Shown here in pieces: positions 7,148 to 18,061 of a DNA stretch of 64,000 bases; position 1 is the first letter of the stretch; each line of letters begins with the position of its first letter. This DNA is from Accumulibacter phosphatis. GTDB lineage: Bacteria; Pseudomonadota; Gammaproteobacteria; Burkholderiales; Rhodocyclaceae. The stretch lies in NCBI RefSeq assembly GCF_000024165.1, contig NC_013194.1, positions 1,364,001 to 1,428,000 of the forward strand, read 5' to 3'. Under the pieces are notes generated by a model that saw only the letters and a list, made by a program, of their open reading frames with translations, was not told where the DNA came from and did no database searches. The position numbers and the translations under genes are program-made.

Positions 7148-10100
7148 CTACGGCGCCGGGTGGGCGATGTCCAGAACCATCGCGACGATTCGACAGCTAT
7201 CGCTCGACAACCGGGTTGCCTGCCGTTCAAGCTCTGACAGGAGCGCGGCCGAGCTTTCAGCATGGCGCAGGCACGCTCGCTTTTTCGGCCCCTCCAGCCA
7301 GAAGTCGCAGCCGAACCAGCCGACCAGATAGATGCCATGCGCGGTGTCGAGCGCTTCAAGATAGCGTTCCTTCAACTGGTTTTCCATCGCGCTCATCAGG
7401 TCTTCGTTCCAGCAGCCCTTGGTCTCGATGATCAGTACGAGAGGAGAGCCGTCGGCCGCCCGAGTCTCGACCTTGAGGTCGGTGCGCTCGCCGATCCCGC
7501 TTTCCCGTAGATTCCTCACCTGTACCTCGCGATCGATGACCGAACCGGGGAGATCACGTCGCAGATGATGCAGCACGAAATCCGACAGCCGGTCCTCGCC
7601 CTTCGGCCTTCCGGAGCGTTGGTCCCGTTCCACGTTCCATAGGAAAGGCGCCAGTGGCGTGTCTCCCTGCAGCAGTCTCTGTAGCCGCGCGAGCGAGGCC
7701 AGGACCGCGTTGGTCAGTTCCGCGCAGTTGCGTACGAGATGTGCGTCGGTTCGTTCGAGGAACTGCAGCAGCATTGATGGGCGGATTGGACACCAATTCC
7801 TTTCGCGCAGGGCCGAGCGGGCAGAGAGCAGGCTTTCTACCAACCCGTGCTGTCCGGGAAATCGATCGCACAAGCTCTGCAGGACGGCGACCGACTGAAC
7901 CGTCGCCGCTGCCGAGAGCTGTCCGACACAGCCGTCGCGCAGGCGGGCGACGTGATCGCGGCTGGTGGGGGAATAGACCTGCATGCTTGGGCGTACGGGA
8001 TCGGTGGCCGCCGGGAAGCGCTCCTCGAGCCAGAGATACAGATCACCCAACTGCGACTCGTGCAGCGCGGCAAGCCAGTGGTATCGACCTGCCAGCTTGC
8101 TCCAGAGAGCTTCTCCGTACGCGGGATCCTGCTGGCTCCTCGCCCACAGCGGCGGCCAGGCCGCACTCGGTGCATGCTCCATCAGCATTTCGGCGAGTTC
8201 GAGAGAACGACCTGTCTCCGCGGCTCCCGAGTCGACCGCTGCCGCGAACTCGGTCAAGGCCAGACTGACCGCGGTCGCATCTTGCCGGTTGAGCAGCACT
8301 TTCAGGAAAGCCTTGCGCTGGTCCGGGTCGGTCAGCCGCTGCAGGTAGGCATGGACCATTGCCGCTGCCTGCGGTGACCAGACTGCCTGCAGGTCACCGA
8401 GGCCGGTGAAGTGGCGACTTTCCACGGCAACTTCCTTGTCGAGTTGCTGGCCGATTTCGGCAAGCACGCGATCCGGAAACCTCTCGCTGGCTATCCTGAG
8501 CAGCCTACCCCGGACAGGGGCGCTGGGTTCAAAGGGATACGACAAGATGGAGGGAAGCCACGCCGACCATCGCTCTTCCGTGGCTGCACCAAGCCAGCCG
8601 GCCCGTTCATGTCCCAGCAGCGCGAGGGCAAGGTGGGTGGCGATGTCTGAATAGGAAATCTCTCCGTCGGGCAAGCCGATCCCCAGCTCGGAAAGCGAAA
8701 TGGCCGTCGCCCACGACTGGGCGCAATCGAGGATTCTCATTCGCTGCGCCGGGTTGGCGCGCTCCCAGCCAGGCGTCTTAAGAATGGGCGTAAACGGCAA
8801 AACGGGGTATCCCGCAGCGCCGTCTTTCAGGCTCAGTTCCTGCCATAACCGCATCCAGACCCCGGTATCGCCGCACGCATGGTCGTCGAGGGCGTTCTGC
8901 ACCCGCTCTGCCGGTGGAGGGTCCAGCCGACGCTCGCCCTGCGATCTCCTCTGCTCGAACTCAAGTTGACGCGCGTGCGCTTCCCGGGCGTCCCTTTCGG
9001 CGTCCGTGCCGAGCCAGATCGGCTCGACTAAGGGAGCGACGGCATCAGCAAGCGGAGAGAAAGAATGGGGAGCATCCCGGCAGGCCGCTTCAAACAGCCG
9101 GTTCGTCCAGTCGTTGTCGGCATTCGGTGAAAACACCCTCCGCAGGCAGGAGGCCAGACGCGTCTTCTGCTGCTCATCGGCGGTCGCTTCGTATTGATCC
9201 AGCAGCCAGGGCAGGTCTTCGGGGAGCAGCAGGGGATTCTCCGCGTAGACGAGCGGCACGAGTTGCTCTGCCGGGTCGTTGACCAGAGGAAGGATGGCGA
9301 GCACCAGCCTCCTGCGCTTCCCGGCGTCGAACGCAAAGGGGTGCGCACCGTCAGCCGTTTCGCTACGGCGGGTGAACAGCTTCTCGTAACGCTGCAGACA
9401 CCGCCATGCGACCGGTGCGAAGGCCCGGCAAATGGCGGGGTCGTCCAAACACTGCCAGGCTCTGGCGACGATGGCGTTTGCCAGGTCGTCATGACCGAAA
9501 TCGAAAGGTGAGCGCTCGCTCGCCTCCAGCCAATCCAGCGCGACAAGGAGGTCGGACGGGCCGAAACGATCGACGAGTTTCCCCGGAGAATAGCGGTAGG
9601 GGCCCAGGCATTGCCAATCGCCGTCTCTGCCGAAACCGTCGAACAGTTCCCGCGTATCGACATGATGCGGCCACAAACGGGTCAGGAGGAGCGACCGCAA
9701 TTCCTGGTTCGTCGCGGAGGTTCCGATCGCCAGCGAACGCAGGCGAGCCAGGACCGCGCAATCGCCCAGTTCGGCCGCCAGCTTCGCAGCCGCGTAGCGA
9801 ATGCGCGGCGCTTCGTCGTCATCGAGCGCGAGCTTGGCCGCCAGCTCCGCCAGTTCGTCTGCCCGACAGGCGGAGGCGATCTGCAGAGCGGCGGCACGCA
9901 CGTCTTCGGGCAAACTGCGGTCTGGCAGCCAGCGCCGCAACCGTTCGCTGAGGCCGGCATGCGCCAGCTTGCGGAAATGAGGACGCGTTTCCCGATCCCA
10001 CAAATTCACCTCATTGCGCCGGAAGGCTTGCAGCAGTTCATCGAGCAGCCTCGCCTTGCGCGGCGCATCGAGCGCCCCGAGATCGCCGCGCAGCAGCAGC

Positions 10101-11398
10101 GCCGGCTCGGTCGCCACGAGGATGTCGAACAGCGCGGGCGAGAGGCTCGCCAACCAGGCCGTCAGTTCCGACAGTCGCGGCGGTAGGCGCGGGTCGCCGC
10201 CGCCGCGCAACAATGCGAGCAGTCGTTCGGGGTCTGCCACGCGCTCGGCAAGATAGTCGGCGGTCAGGTACTCGGCCCAGCTCTGGTGCCCGAAGCCCAA
10301 TCGCTGATGGCCGCGGGTGGTAAATAGGGCGGTGTTCAGCACCTCCTTCAGCGCCTGGTCATCGACCCGGACACGCAGCCTGCCGGCGCGTTCGTTCTCG
10401 CCGAGGATCTCTGCGGGCGACAGGTCATCCGGCGCCACTTCCAGTGCTTGTCCCAGCCATACCGACTGCCTGTTTCCCAACAGCAGCATGGCGGCGATAC
10501 GCCCGGCTATTGCCAGGCGCTGGTCGGTGCTCAAGCGACCTCGGAAAGCGGCCTGAAGTCGACTCTGAGATAGTTCGTCCGCCAGCAGGCGGCAGCCCTG
10601 GCGAAAGATCTCCTGTTTCGTGGCCGGCAGGCAATCGTTCTGCTTCTGGATTTTCAACAGCATGCGCAGCGTGTTGGGCAAGGCGGCGAAGGTCGCGATC
10701 TCCAGGTCATGAACCTGCTGCAGGAAACCTGCCGGATCGATCTGGTAATCGCGCGCCGCGTTTTCGACGTCGCGCCGGCACAGCGGCACGAGTTCGTAGA
10801 CACGGGGGGCCGCGCCGGCCTCGTTCGCTGCAGTCTGGCACTGCTCGTCTGCTTGCCGTTCGACATCGGCGTTCTCGCGGGGCCATAGCGCACCGAGTTC
10901 ATCGGCAAGACCGTATGGCCATTCGGCCGTGCGACAACTCAAACGCAGGAGCAACCTGTCCCGCGGCAATTCCCTGAGCGCTCGCAGCAGCAGGCGGGCG
11001 GCGTTGGGAATGATCAGGAGGCACTCGTCGAGACCATCGAGGAACAGGTAGAGCCTGTGCGCTCCCTGTCGCCAGTGCAGCACGCTTGGCGAGTCGAATG
11101 CGGCGGGCACCAGATCGGCCGAGCTGTACTCATTGAGCCGCAGAGAGTGGACGGCCTGACCGGCTGCCGCGAGTGCGTCCGCCTCGTCCTGCATCAGCGT
11201 GGATTTTCCCGCGCCGGGCTCGCCAAGCAGCATCAAGAGCGGAATGGCACGCAAGGCTTCCAGCCGGCGCAACTCCGGATTGTAGTGGCGGCCGAACTCG
11301 CACTCCGGATCGGGCAGGAAACCATCCACGTCGAGGTTCAAGTTGGCGCCCATAGGCAGCCAGTAGCGCTGCCAGCGATGGTGAATGTTTGTGCTCAT
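7148..11398 (-). CDS. NACHT-type STAND NTPase with C-terminal PD-(D/E)XK-like nuclease domain
   Basis: About 1416 residues from ATG 11398; in-frame ATG 11509 and TTG 11536 are alternatives. 11398 was chosen because the conserved-looking sequence begins there (RWQRYWLPMGANL). Walker A GEPGAGKST is at 59-67, Walker B LYLFLDGLDE at 116-125, followed by a NACHT-like C-terminal motif (FGHQSWAEYLTADYL). A long middle region is rich in helical, HEAT-like sequence. The last 130 residues carry a candidate nuclease fold: RTDLKVE, then LVLIIETKG about 15 residues later, fitting the D...ExK core of PD-(D/E)XK enzymes. Such proteins are known as bacterial immune sensors whose nucleases act after activation. 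Neither target nor trigger can be read from sequence. Confidence 0.82.
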   Translation of the reverse strand: MSTNIHHRWQRYWLPMGANLNLDVDGFLPDPECEFGRHYNPELRRLEALRAIPLLMLLGEPGAGKSTLMQDEADALAAAGQAVHSLRLNEYSSADLVPAAFDSPSVLHWRQGAHRLYLFLDGLDECLLIIPNAARLLLRALRELPRDRLLLRLSCRTAEWPYGLADELGALWPRENADVERQADEQCQTAANEAGAAPRVYELVPLCRRDVENAARDYQIDPAGFLQQVHDLEIATFAALPNTLRMLLKIQKQNDCLPATKQEIFRQGCRLLADELSQSRLQAAFRGRLSTDQRLAIAGRIAAMLLLGNRQSVWLGQALEVAPDDLSPAEILGENERAGRLRVRVDDQALKEVLNTALFTTRGHQRLGFGHQSWAEYLTADYLAERVADPERLLALLRGGGDPRLPPRLSELTAWLASLSPALFDILVATEPALLLRGDLGALDAPRKARLLDELLQAFRRNEVNLWDRETRPHFRKLAHAGLSERLRRWLPDRSLPEDVRAAALQIASACRADELAELAAKLALDDDEAPRIRYAAAKLAAELGDCAVLARLRSLAIGTSATNQELRSLLLTRLWPHHVDTRELFDGFGRDGDWQCLGPYRYSPGKLVDRFGPSDLLVALDWLEASERSPFDFGHDDLANAIVARAWQCLDDPAICRAFAPVAWRCLQRYEKLFTRRSETADGAHPFAFDAGKRRRLVLAILPLVNDPAEQLVPLVYAENPLLLPEDLPWLLDQYEATADEQQKTRLASCLRRVFSPNADNDWTNRLFEAACRDAPHSFSPLADAVAPLVEPIWLGTDAERDAREAHARQLEFEQRRSQGERRLDPPPAERVQNALDDHACGDTGVWMRLWQELSLKDGAAGYPVLPFTPILKTPGWERANPAQRMRILDCAQSWATAISLSELGIGLPDGEISYSDIATHLALALLGHERAGWLGAATEERWSAWLPSILSYPFEPSAPVRGRLLRIASERFPDRVLAEIGQQLDKEVAVESRHFTGLGDLQAVWSPQAAAMVHAYLQRLTDPDQRKAFLKVLLNRQDATAVSLALTEFAAAVDSGAAETGRSLELAEMLMEHAPSAAWPPLWARSQQDPAYGEALWSKLAGRYHWLAALHESQLGDLYLWLEERFPAATDPVRPSMQVYSPTSRDHVARLRDGCVGQLSAAATVQSVAVLQSLCDRFPGQHGLVESLLSARSALRERNWCPIRPSMLLQFLERTDAHLVRNCAELTNAVLASLARLQRLLQGDTPLAPFLWNVERDQRSGRPKGEDRLSDFVLHHLRRDLPGSVIDREVQVRNLRESGIGERTDLKVETRAADGSPLVLIIETKGCWNEDLMSAMENQLKERYLEALDTAHGIYLVGWFGCDFWLEGPKKRACLRHAESSAALLSELERQATRLSSDSCRIVAMVLDIAHPAP

Positions 11399-12217
11399 GG
11401 GCCCGCCATCCGGGCTGGCGAGACAGGCAGCGTCCCGTCGTTGGTCGATGAGCCAGGGTGCCGACGGCTGCGCATGGTCATTGAGCTGTCCTTGCGGTGA
11501 GTTACACATGATCGGCGTATTGACGAGCAGCGACAAGGTTACTCGAAGGGATTACGGGAAGCTCTTCTGCGCCAGGAATGCCGGATCCCCTGCAGGATTC
11601 GTCGCTCATCCGGGCCGTCGATCTGGCACCCGAGCGCTGGCACTCGAGCGTTCGCGAAGAACCGACGCGCGCGTCCGGCGCGCCCGCTTCATATCTTCCT
11701 GTTTGATCTTAGCGGCACGTCGGGCCGGTGTCCATCGCGGCGGCCGGCGTGGCCGCCGTGTGACAGCCGCTGCGGCAAGCGGGTTCTTGGGCAGAGAAAG
11801 CTGTCGCCGGCTATCGACGCCGGCGAGCGGCGCGGCTGGCGCGAAACATCGCCGCTCCCGAAGCCTGCGCTTCGAAGACGCGCTCGCCTGGCGGGCTCCG
11901 CAGCCGCATTTCGCCTGCACACGGCTGGCCGATGCTAAAGTGCCGTCCTTGCGATGTCACTGCCCAAGCCATGCCGAAGCTCGCCTTACGCGATGTGCCT
12001 GCCGATCTGCCCCGGTGCTCGAAGCCGGCGACGCCGGCCCGCCGCCGTTCGTTCGAACGGCACCATGGCAGGAGAAACCCGCGCTCCACGAAGATCCTTT
12101 CGCTCTGCCCGAACATCTCTTCGGCGAGATCATGAGCGGCCGTCTGCTCTCCCCGGCGCGGCCGGCCCCACGGCTGGCGCGCGCACTGTCGTCGCTCGGC
12201 TCGGCGCGCGCGCGGCG
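11399..12217. other. Gene-poor spacer between the NACHT gene and ureD
   Basis: No convincing gene is seen in about 820 bases. Several open frames exist on both strands, but they lack ribosome sites and have the arginine- and alanine-rich composition of chance frames in GC-rich DNA. A short stretch in the frame ending at 12230 (12072-12155; DPFALPEHLFGEIM) reads more like real protein and may be a decayed coding remnant. Promoters for the NACHT gene (minus) and the urease operon (plus) should lie here, but no clear -35/-10 pair was found. Confidence 0.5.
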
Positions 12218-13105
12218 GTGGGCGGATTGAGCGAGAGCTTGCGGCTGGCGTCCGGCGCCGTGCGGGCGATCGAGGAAGCGGCACGGCCGGGCTGGCCGGG
12301 ACGCCTGACGCTCGGTTTCGAGCGGCGCGGCGAGCGGACGCTGCTGGCCCGCTGCGAACACTTCGGGCCGCTGCGCGTGCAGAAGGCGCTGTACCCGGAG
12401 GGGCCGGCGGTCTGCCAGGCGATCGTCCTGCATCCGCCGGGCGGCATCGCCGGCGGCGACAGTCTGGAAGTCGTGCTGACCGCGGCGGCGGGGGCGCATG
12501 CGCAGTTGACGACACCGGGTGCCGGCAAGTGGTATCGTTCCGGCGGCCGGCGCGCGCGGCAGTCCTTGCATGTGCGCGTCGACGAGCAGGCCATCGTCGA
12601 GTGGCTGCCGCAGGAAACGATCGTTTTCGACGGCGCCGAGGCCGAGCTGGAGACGCGGGTCGAACTGGCCGCCGGGGCGTTGTACTGTGGCTGGGACATT
12701 CTCTGCCTGGGGCGGACCGCCTGCGGCGAGCGTTACACTCACGGTGGGCTCGATCTGGCGACGCGCATCGAGCAGGCCGGGCGGCCGCTGTGGATCGAGC
12801 GGGGCGGTCTGCGTGGCGGTTCGCCGTGGCTGGCCGCGACGGCCGGCCTCGGCGGCCTGCCGGTGAGCGGGACGCTGCTGCTCGCCGGCCGCCCGGTCGA
12901 GCCGGAATGGCTGGCGGCGTGCCGCGCCGTGCCGCTCGCCGCCGGCTTGCGGGCCGGCGTCACGGCGCTGCCCGGCGTGCTGGTGGCGCGCTGCCTTGGG
13001 CCGGCCGCCGAACCGGCAAGGGCGTGGCTGGTCGAAGTCTGGCAGCGCCTGCGGCCGCTGGCGCTGGCCCGGGTGGCCGTGCCGCCACGCCTCTGGAGTA
13101 CCTGA
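12218..13105 (+). CDS. ureD: Urease accessory protein UreD
   Basis: UreD (UreH) is the scaffold that, with UreF and UreG, delivers nickel to apo-urease. Family features are LTLGFERRGERTLLARCEHFGPLRV, the LHPPGGIAGGD segment, TTPGAGKWYRS and WLPQETIVFDGA. From GTG 12218 the product has 295 residues, near the usual 270-300. The start is uncertain: TTG 12227 and GTG 12260 are also in frame, none has a strong ribosome site, and the frame stays open to 11954. It is the first gene of ureDABCEFG and lies 18 bases before ureA. Confidence 0.9.
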   Translation: MGGLSESLRLASGAVRAIEEAARPGWPGRLTLGFERRGERTLLARCEHFGPLRVQKALYPEGPAVCQAIVLHPPGGIAGGDSLEVVLTAAAGAHAQLTTPGAGKWYRSGGRRARQSLHVRVDEQAIVEWLPQETIVFDGAEAELETRVELAAGALYCGWDILCLGRTACGERYTHGGLDLATRIEQAGRPLWIERGGLRGGSPWLAATAGLGGLPVSGTLLLAGRPVEPEWLAACRAVPLAAGLRAGVTALPGVLVARCLGPAAEPARAWLVEVWQRLRPLALARVAVPPRLWST

Positions 13106-13123
13106 TTCTGCTGAAAGGGAGCA

Positions 13124-13426
13124 ATGGAACTGACACCGAGAGAGAAGGACAAGCTGCTGGTCTTTACCGCCGCGCTGCTCGCCGAACGGCGGCGTGCGCG
13201 CGGTCTCAAGCTCAACTACCCGGAAGCCGTCGCCCTGATCAGCGCGGCCATCGTCGAAGGCGCCCGCGATGGCCGGACGGTAGCCGAACTGATGAGTTAC
13301 GGCACGACGCTGCTTGCCCGCGACGACGTCATGGAAGGCGTGCCGGAAATGATCCACGACATTCAGGTGGAAGCGACGTTTCCCGACGGCACCAAGCTGG
13401 TCACCGTCCATCACCCGATCATCTGA
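13124..13426 (+). CDS. ureA: Urease subunit gamma
   Basis: Small structural subunit of the nickel enzyme urease, which hydrolyses urea to ammonia and carbamate in the cytoplasm. The 100 residues match the family length exactly. It begins MELTPREKDKLL, contains LKLNYPEAVALIS and the conserved MIHDIQVEATFPDGTKLVT, and ends HHPII. AAGGGAG precedes the ATG. It is separate from UreB, the usual proteobacterial arrangement, and lies 11 bases upstream of ureB. Confidence 0.97.
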   Translation: MELTPREKDKLLVFTAALLAERRRARGLKLNYPEAVALISAAIVEGARDGRTVAELMSYGTTLLARDDVMEGVPEMIHDIQVEATFPDGTKLVTVHHPII

Positions 13427-13437
13427 GGAGGCGAGCC

Positions 13438-13742
13438 ATGATTCCCGGAGAAATACTTGTCCAGCCCGGCGAGATCGAGCTCAACGCTGGTCGCGAGACG
13501 ATCGGGCTCGTCGTCGCCAACACCGGCGACCGACCGATCCAGGTCGGATCGCACTACCACTTCGCCGAGACCAACGCCGCGCTGTCCTTCGATCGAGCGG
13601 CGGCGCGCGGCTTCCGGCTCGACATCGCCGCCGGTACGGCGGTGCGTTTCGAGCCCGGGCAGACGCGCAGCGTGCAACTCGTCGCGCTCGCCGGCGATCG
13701 CCGGGTTTACGGTTTCACTGCCGCTGTCATGGGAGCCCTCGA

Positions 13743-13746
<4 letters not shown>
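13438..13746 (+). CDS. ureB: Urease subunit beta
   Basis: Second small structural subunit of urease, 102 residues. It begins MIPGEILVQPGEIELNAGR, with VANTGDRPIQVGSHYHFAETN and FEPGQTRSVQLVALAGDR, all hallmarks of UreB. ATG 13438 is preceded by GAGGAGGCG. The stop overlaps the ureC start (ATGA at 13743-13746), so UreB and UreC are translationally coupled, fitting their 1:1 assembly. Confidence 0.97.
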
Positions 13747-15458
<1,712 letters not shown>

Positions 15459-15465
15459 GGGGCGG

Positions 15466-16017
15466 ATGCTTTTTGCCGAATCGTTTGCCGCAGCCGGGGC
15501 CCCGGCCAGCGACCGCCTGGTATTGCCTTACGACGCTCGTCGCAAGAGCCGGCAGCGCGTGATGCTGGCGAGCGGCGAGGAGTTGGGCTACGTTTTTCCT
15601 GCCGGCACCGTCCTGCGCCACGGCGATCGCCTGCTGACCGGCAGCGGGCGTGTTGTCGCGGTCGAAGCCGCTCCGGAAGAACTGCTCGAAGTCCGCGCCG
15701 CTGACAGCCTGCAACTGACCCGCGCCGCCTATCATCTCGGCAACCGGCACGTTCCCGTGCAACTGGCCGAGGGCTGCCTGCGCTTTCAGCCGGATCATGT
15801 TCTGGCCGAAATGCTGATCGGGCTCGGCTGTCTGGTGGAGGCGGTGCAGGCGGCTTTCGATCCCGAGGGCGGTGCCTATGGCAGCCATGCCCACGCTGCT
15901 GGAGGAGGGCACGCCTACCGGCCGTCGCGCGAAGCGACGGCCGCCTCGCCACGCGCTGCGCACGACCCCGGGCATGGCGCGCATCGCTCGCCGGCGAAGA
16001 TCCACGAGTTCAAGTGA
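15466..16017 (+). CDS. ureE: Urease accessory protein UreE (nickel metallochaperone)
   Basis: UreE binds nickel and hands it to the UreDFG complex. ATG 15466 follows GAGGGGCGG and gives 183 residues; the open frame extends further upstream, but inside ureC. The N-terminal domain contains LPYDARRKSRQRV, and the metal-binding domain contains AYHLGNRHVPVQL and the conserved FQPDHVLAEML. The tail is moderately His-rich (GSHAHAAGGGHAY, HDPGHGAHRS), which would add nickel-binding capacity. The stop overlaps the GTG start of ureF. Confidence 0.95.
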   Translation: MLFAESFAAAGAPASDRLVLPYDARRKSRQRVMLASGEELGYVFPAGTVLRHGDRLLTGSGRVVAVEAAPEELLEVRAADSLQLTRAAYHLGNRHVPVQLAEGCLRFQPDHVLAEMLIGLGCLVEAVQAAFDPEGGAYGSHAHAAGGGHAYRPSREATAASPRAAHDPGHGAHRSPAKIHEFK

Positions 16018-16685
16018 ATCTTGCCCTGCCTCGCCTCCTGCAACTCGCCAGCCCGGCCCTCCCGGTTGGCGCCTACACGTACTCGCAAGGCCTCGAGTGG
16101 GCGGTCGAGGCCGGTCTGGTACACGATCAGGCGACTGGCGAGCAATGGATCGCTGGGCTGCTGGAGCACGCCGTCGGCCGCTTCGAAGCACCGTTGGCGG
16201 CCTGTCTGCAGCGCGCCTGGGCGGCTGGCCAGACGGCTGAGGTCGAGCGGCTGAATGCCGACTTCCTGGCCAGTCGCGAGTCGTCCGAGTTGCGCGCCGA
16301 GACGGTGCAAATGGGCTATTCGCTGCGCCGCCTGCTGCACGATCTCGAGGACTTTCCGGTGCCGCCTACGCTCGATGCCATGCCTGAAGTGGCTTTCCCA
16401 ACCGCTTGGGCACTCGCCAGCGCGGTCTGGGAGATACCGACGGTGGACTCGCTGACCGCCTATCTCTGGTCCTGGTGCGAAAACCAGGTCATGGCCGCGC
16501 TCAAGAGCGTACCCCTCGGGCAGGCAGCCGGGCAGCGTCTGCTGTTGGCGCTCGGTGGCCGCATTCCAGTGCTGGCGGAGCAGGCGATCGAACTTCCCGA
16601 AGCGGCATGGAGTAACTTCGCTCCCGGTCTCGCGCTGGCGTCGAGCAGCCACGAAACACAGTATTCGAGACTCTTCCGATCATGA
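16014..16685 (+). CDS. ureF: Urease accessory protein UreF
   Basis: UreF bridges UreD and UreG in the urease activation complex. 223 residues, starting at GTG 16014 inside the overlap GTGA with ureE. Family sequence includes LLQLASPALPVGAYTYSQGLEWAVE at the N-terminus and the conserved C-terminal region ending SSHETQYSRLFRS. The stop overlaps the ureG ATG (16682-16685), giving tight coupling of the two partners. Confidence 0.96.
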   Translation: MNLALPRLLQLASPALPVGAYTYSQGLEWAVEAGLVHDQATGEQWIAGLLEHAVGRFEAPLAACLQRAWAAGQTAEVERLNADFLASRESSELRAETVQMGYSLRRLLHDLEDFPVPPTLDAMPEVAFPTAWALASAVWEIPTVDSLTAYLWSWCENQVMAALKSVPLGQAAGQRLLLALGGRIPVLAEQAIELPEAAWSNFAPGLALASSSHETQYSRLFRS

Positions 16686-17344
16686 AAGACCACGACGCGC
16701 CCATCACCCGGCGACCCGCGCTGCGTATCGGCATCGGCGGGCCGGTCGGCTCAGGCAAGACCGCGCTCACTCTCGCCCTGTGCCTCGCCCTGCGTGATCG
16801 GTACAGCCTCGGTGTGGTGACCAACGACATCTACACGGCCGAAGACGCGCGCTTCCTCGTCCAGCATGCGGCGCTGCCGCAGCAGCGCATTCTCGGCGTC
16901 GAAACCGGTGGTTGCCCGCACACCGCGATCCGCGAGGACGCCTCGATCAACCTCGAAGCCGTGGACCGGCTGACGACGACCTTCCCCGACATCGAGATCG
17001 TTCTCGTCGAATCGGGTGGCGACAACCTGGCGGCGACCTTCAGCCCCGAACTCTCCGACCTGACGATCTACGTCATCGACGTCGCTGCCGGCGACAAGAT
17101 ACCGCGCAAGGGCGGGCCGGGGATTACCCGCTCCGACCTGTTGGTGATCAACAAGATCGATCTGGCGCCGCTGGTCGGTGCCTCGCTCGAGGTGATGGAG
17201 CGCGATAGCCGTCGCATGCGTGGCGAGCGGCCGTTTGTCTTCAGCAACATGAAGACCGGGCAGGGGTTGCCGGAGATCATTTCTTTCATCGTGGCGAACG
17301 GTCTCTTCTCAGCCGTCATTCGTCCCGTAGGTGCTCGGGGCTGA
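16682..17344 (+). CDS. ureG: Urease accessory GTPase UreG
   Basis: GTPase that powers nickel insertion into urease. 220 residues with P-loop GPVGSGKTAL at 20-29, VVTNDIYTAEDARFL, the nickel-binding Cys-Pro-His segment in GVETGGCPHTAIREDAS, VESGGDNLAATFSPEL and the guanine-specificity motif NKID. It ends the ure operon. The last 36 bases overlap, on the opposite strand, the 3' end of the convergent lipoprotein gene. Confidence 0.97.
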   Translation: MKDHDAPITRRPALRIGIGGPVGSGKTALTLALCLALRDRYSLGVVTNDIYTAEDARFLVQHAALPQQRILGVETGGCPHTAIREDASINLEAVDRLTTTFPDIEIVLVESGGDNLAATFSPELSDLTIYVIDVAAGDKIPRKGGPGITRSDLLVINKIDLAPLVGASLEVMERDSRRMRGERPFVFSNMKTGQGLPEIISFIVANGLFSAVIRPVGARG

Positions 17345-17710
17345 TGGGACACCACCCGGGGCGCCACGGTAATCGCTCGGCGGGCGGTAGTCGCTAGGCG
17401 GGCGGTAATCGTTCGAATGCCGGTAGTCGTTACGGTCGCGGCTACGTTCCTTGCTGTCCCGCTTGGCTTCTTTCCTGCCGCGGTCATATCCTTCTCGGTA
17501 GTCTCGAGAGTTGTAGTTCTGGTTGAAACTCGCCCGTTCGCCATCGCGATAGCCGCGCTCGTACGCCGAGTTGCGGTCGGATGACGGGTAGCGGTCGTAC
17601 GAGTAATCGTCGTAGCGATGGTCGTACGACGAGTTGGAGTCGCAGCCTGCCATGGCGAGCAGGGCACCAAGGCCGGCTATGACGGACAAGCGCTTGACGT
17701 GGATGGACAT
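17309..17710 (-). CDS. Small Tyr/Asp/Arg-rich predicted lipoprotein
   Basis: 133 residues. The N-terminus is a lipoprotein signal: basic MSIHVKRL, a hydrophobic stretch and lipobox AMAGC, with the modified Cys near residue 23. The mature part is very polar and low-complexity (YDHRYDDYSYDRY, ERGYRDGERASF, two copies of SDYRPP), suggesting a flexible surface or periplasmic tether. A strong AGGAGG lies just upstream of the ATG on the minus strand. The 3' end overlaps ureG by 36 bases, convergently. No named family is recognised. It is likely a real gene because signal peptide and ribosome site agree. Confidence 0.75.
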   Translation of the reverse strand: MSIHVKRLSVIAGLGALLAMAGCDSNSSYDHRYDDYSYDRYPSSDRNSAYERGYRDGERASFNQNYNSRDYREGYDRGRKEAKRDSKERSRDRNDYRHSNDYRPPSDYRPPSDYRGAPGGVPSAPSTYGTNDG

Positions 17711-18061
17711 GGGGCATTCCTCCTGGATTGAACGGTATCTGCCGCCACGGAGCGTTCGCCGGCGCGGCGACGGCTCGGCGCCTGTGCGCGGTCCCTATTC
17801 CGGTAACGGCAGCGCGCAGATCATCGGTCAGTGGTCGGGTCGTGGGCAGCATAAACCATTTTGCTCAGCCTGTGGACGTCGTTCCATCGATGGCGGGTGT
17901 CCGCACGACACCCAGCCCCGACCCTGTGCTCAGCCCTCGCGGGAGAGCCTGCGCTTGCCCGAGGGTGAAGACCACACCGCGACAGGACCGCCTGTACGCG
18001 ATCGTCGCGGCGTTCTGCCGCGGCACGCGACGGCAGCCGGTTTTTTGTGCATAATCGGCCG
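17711..18061. other. Divergent intergenic region between the lipoprotein gene and pyrR
   Basis: About 350 bases between two divergent genes. It holds the AGGAGG ribosome site of the minus-strand lipoprotein gene at its left edge. A CATAAT hexamer (18050-18055) lies directly before the pyrR start, without a matching -35. No other open frame or hairpin with a T-run is convincing. Confidence 0.5.
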
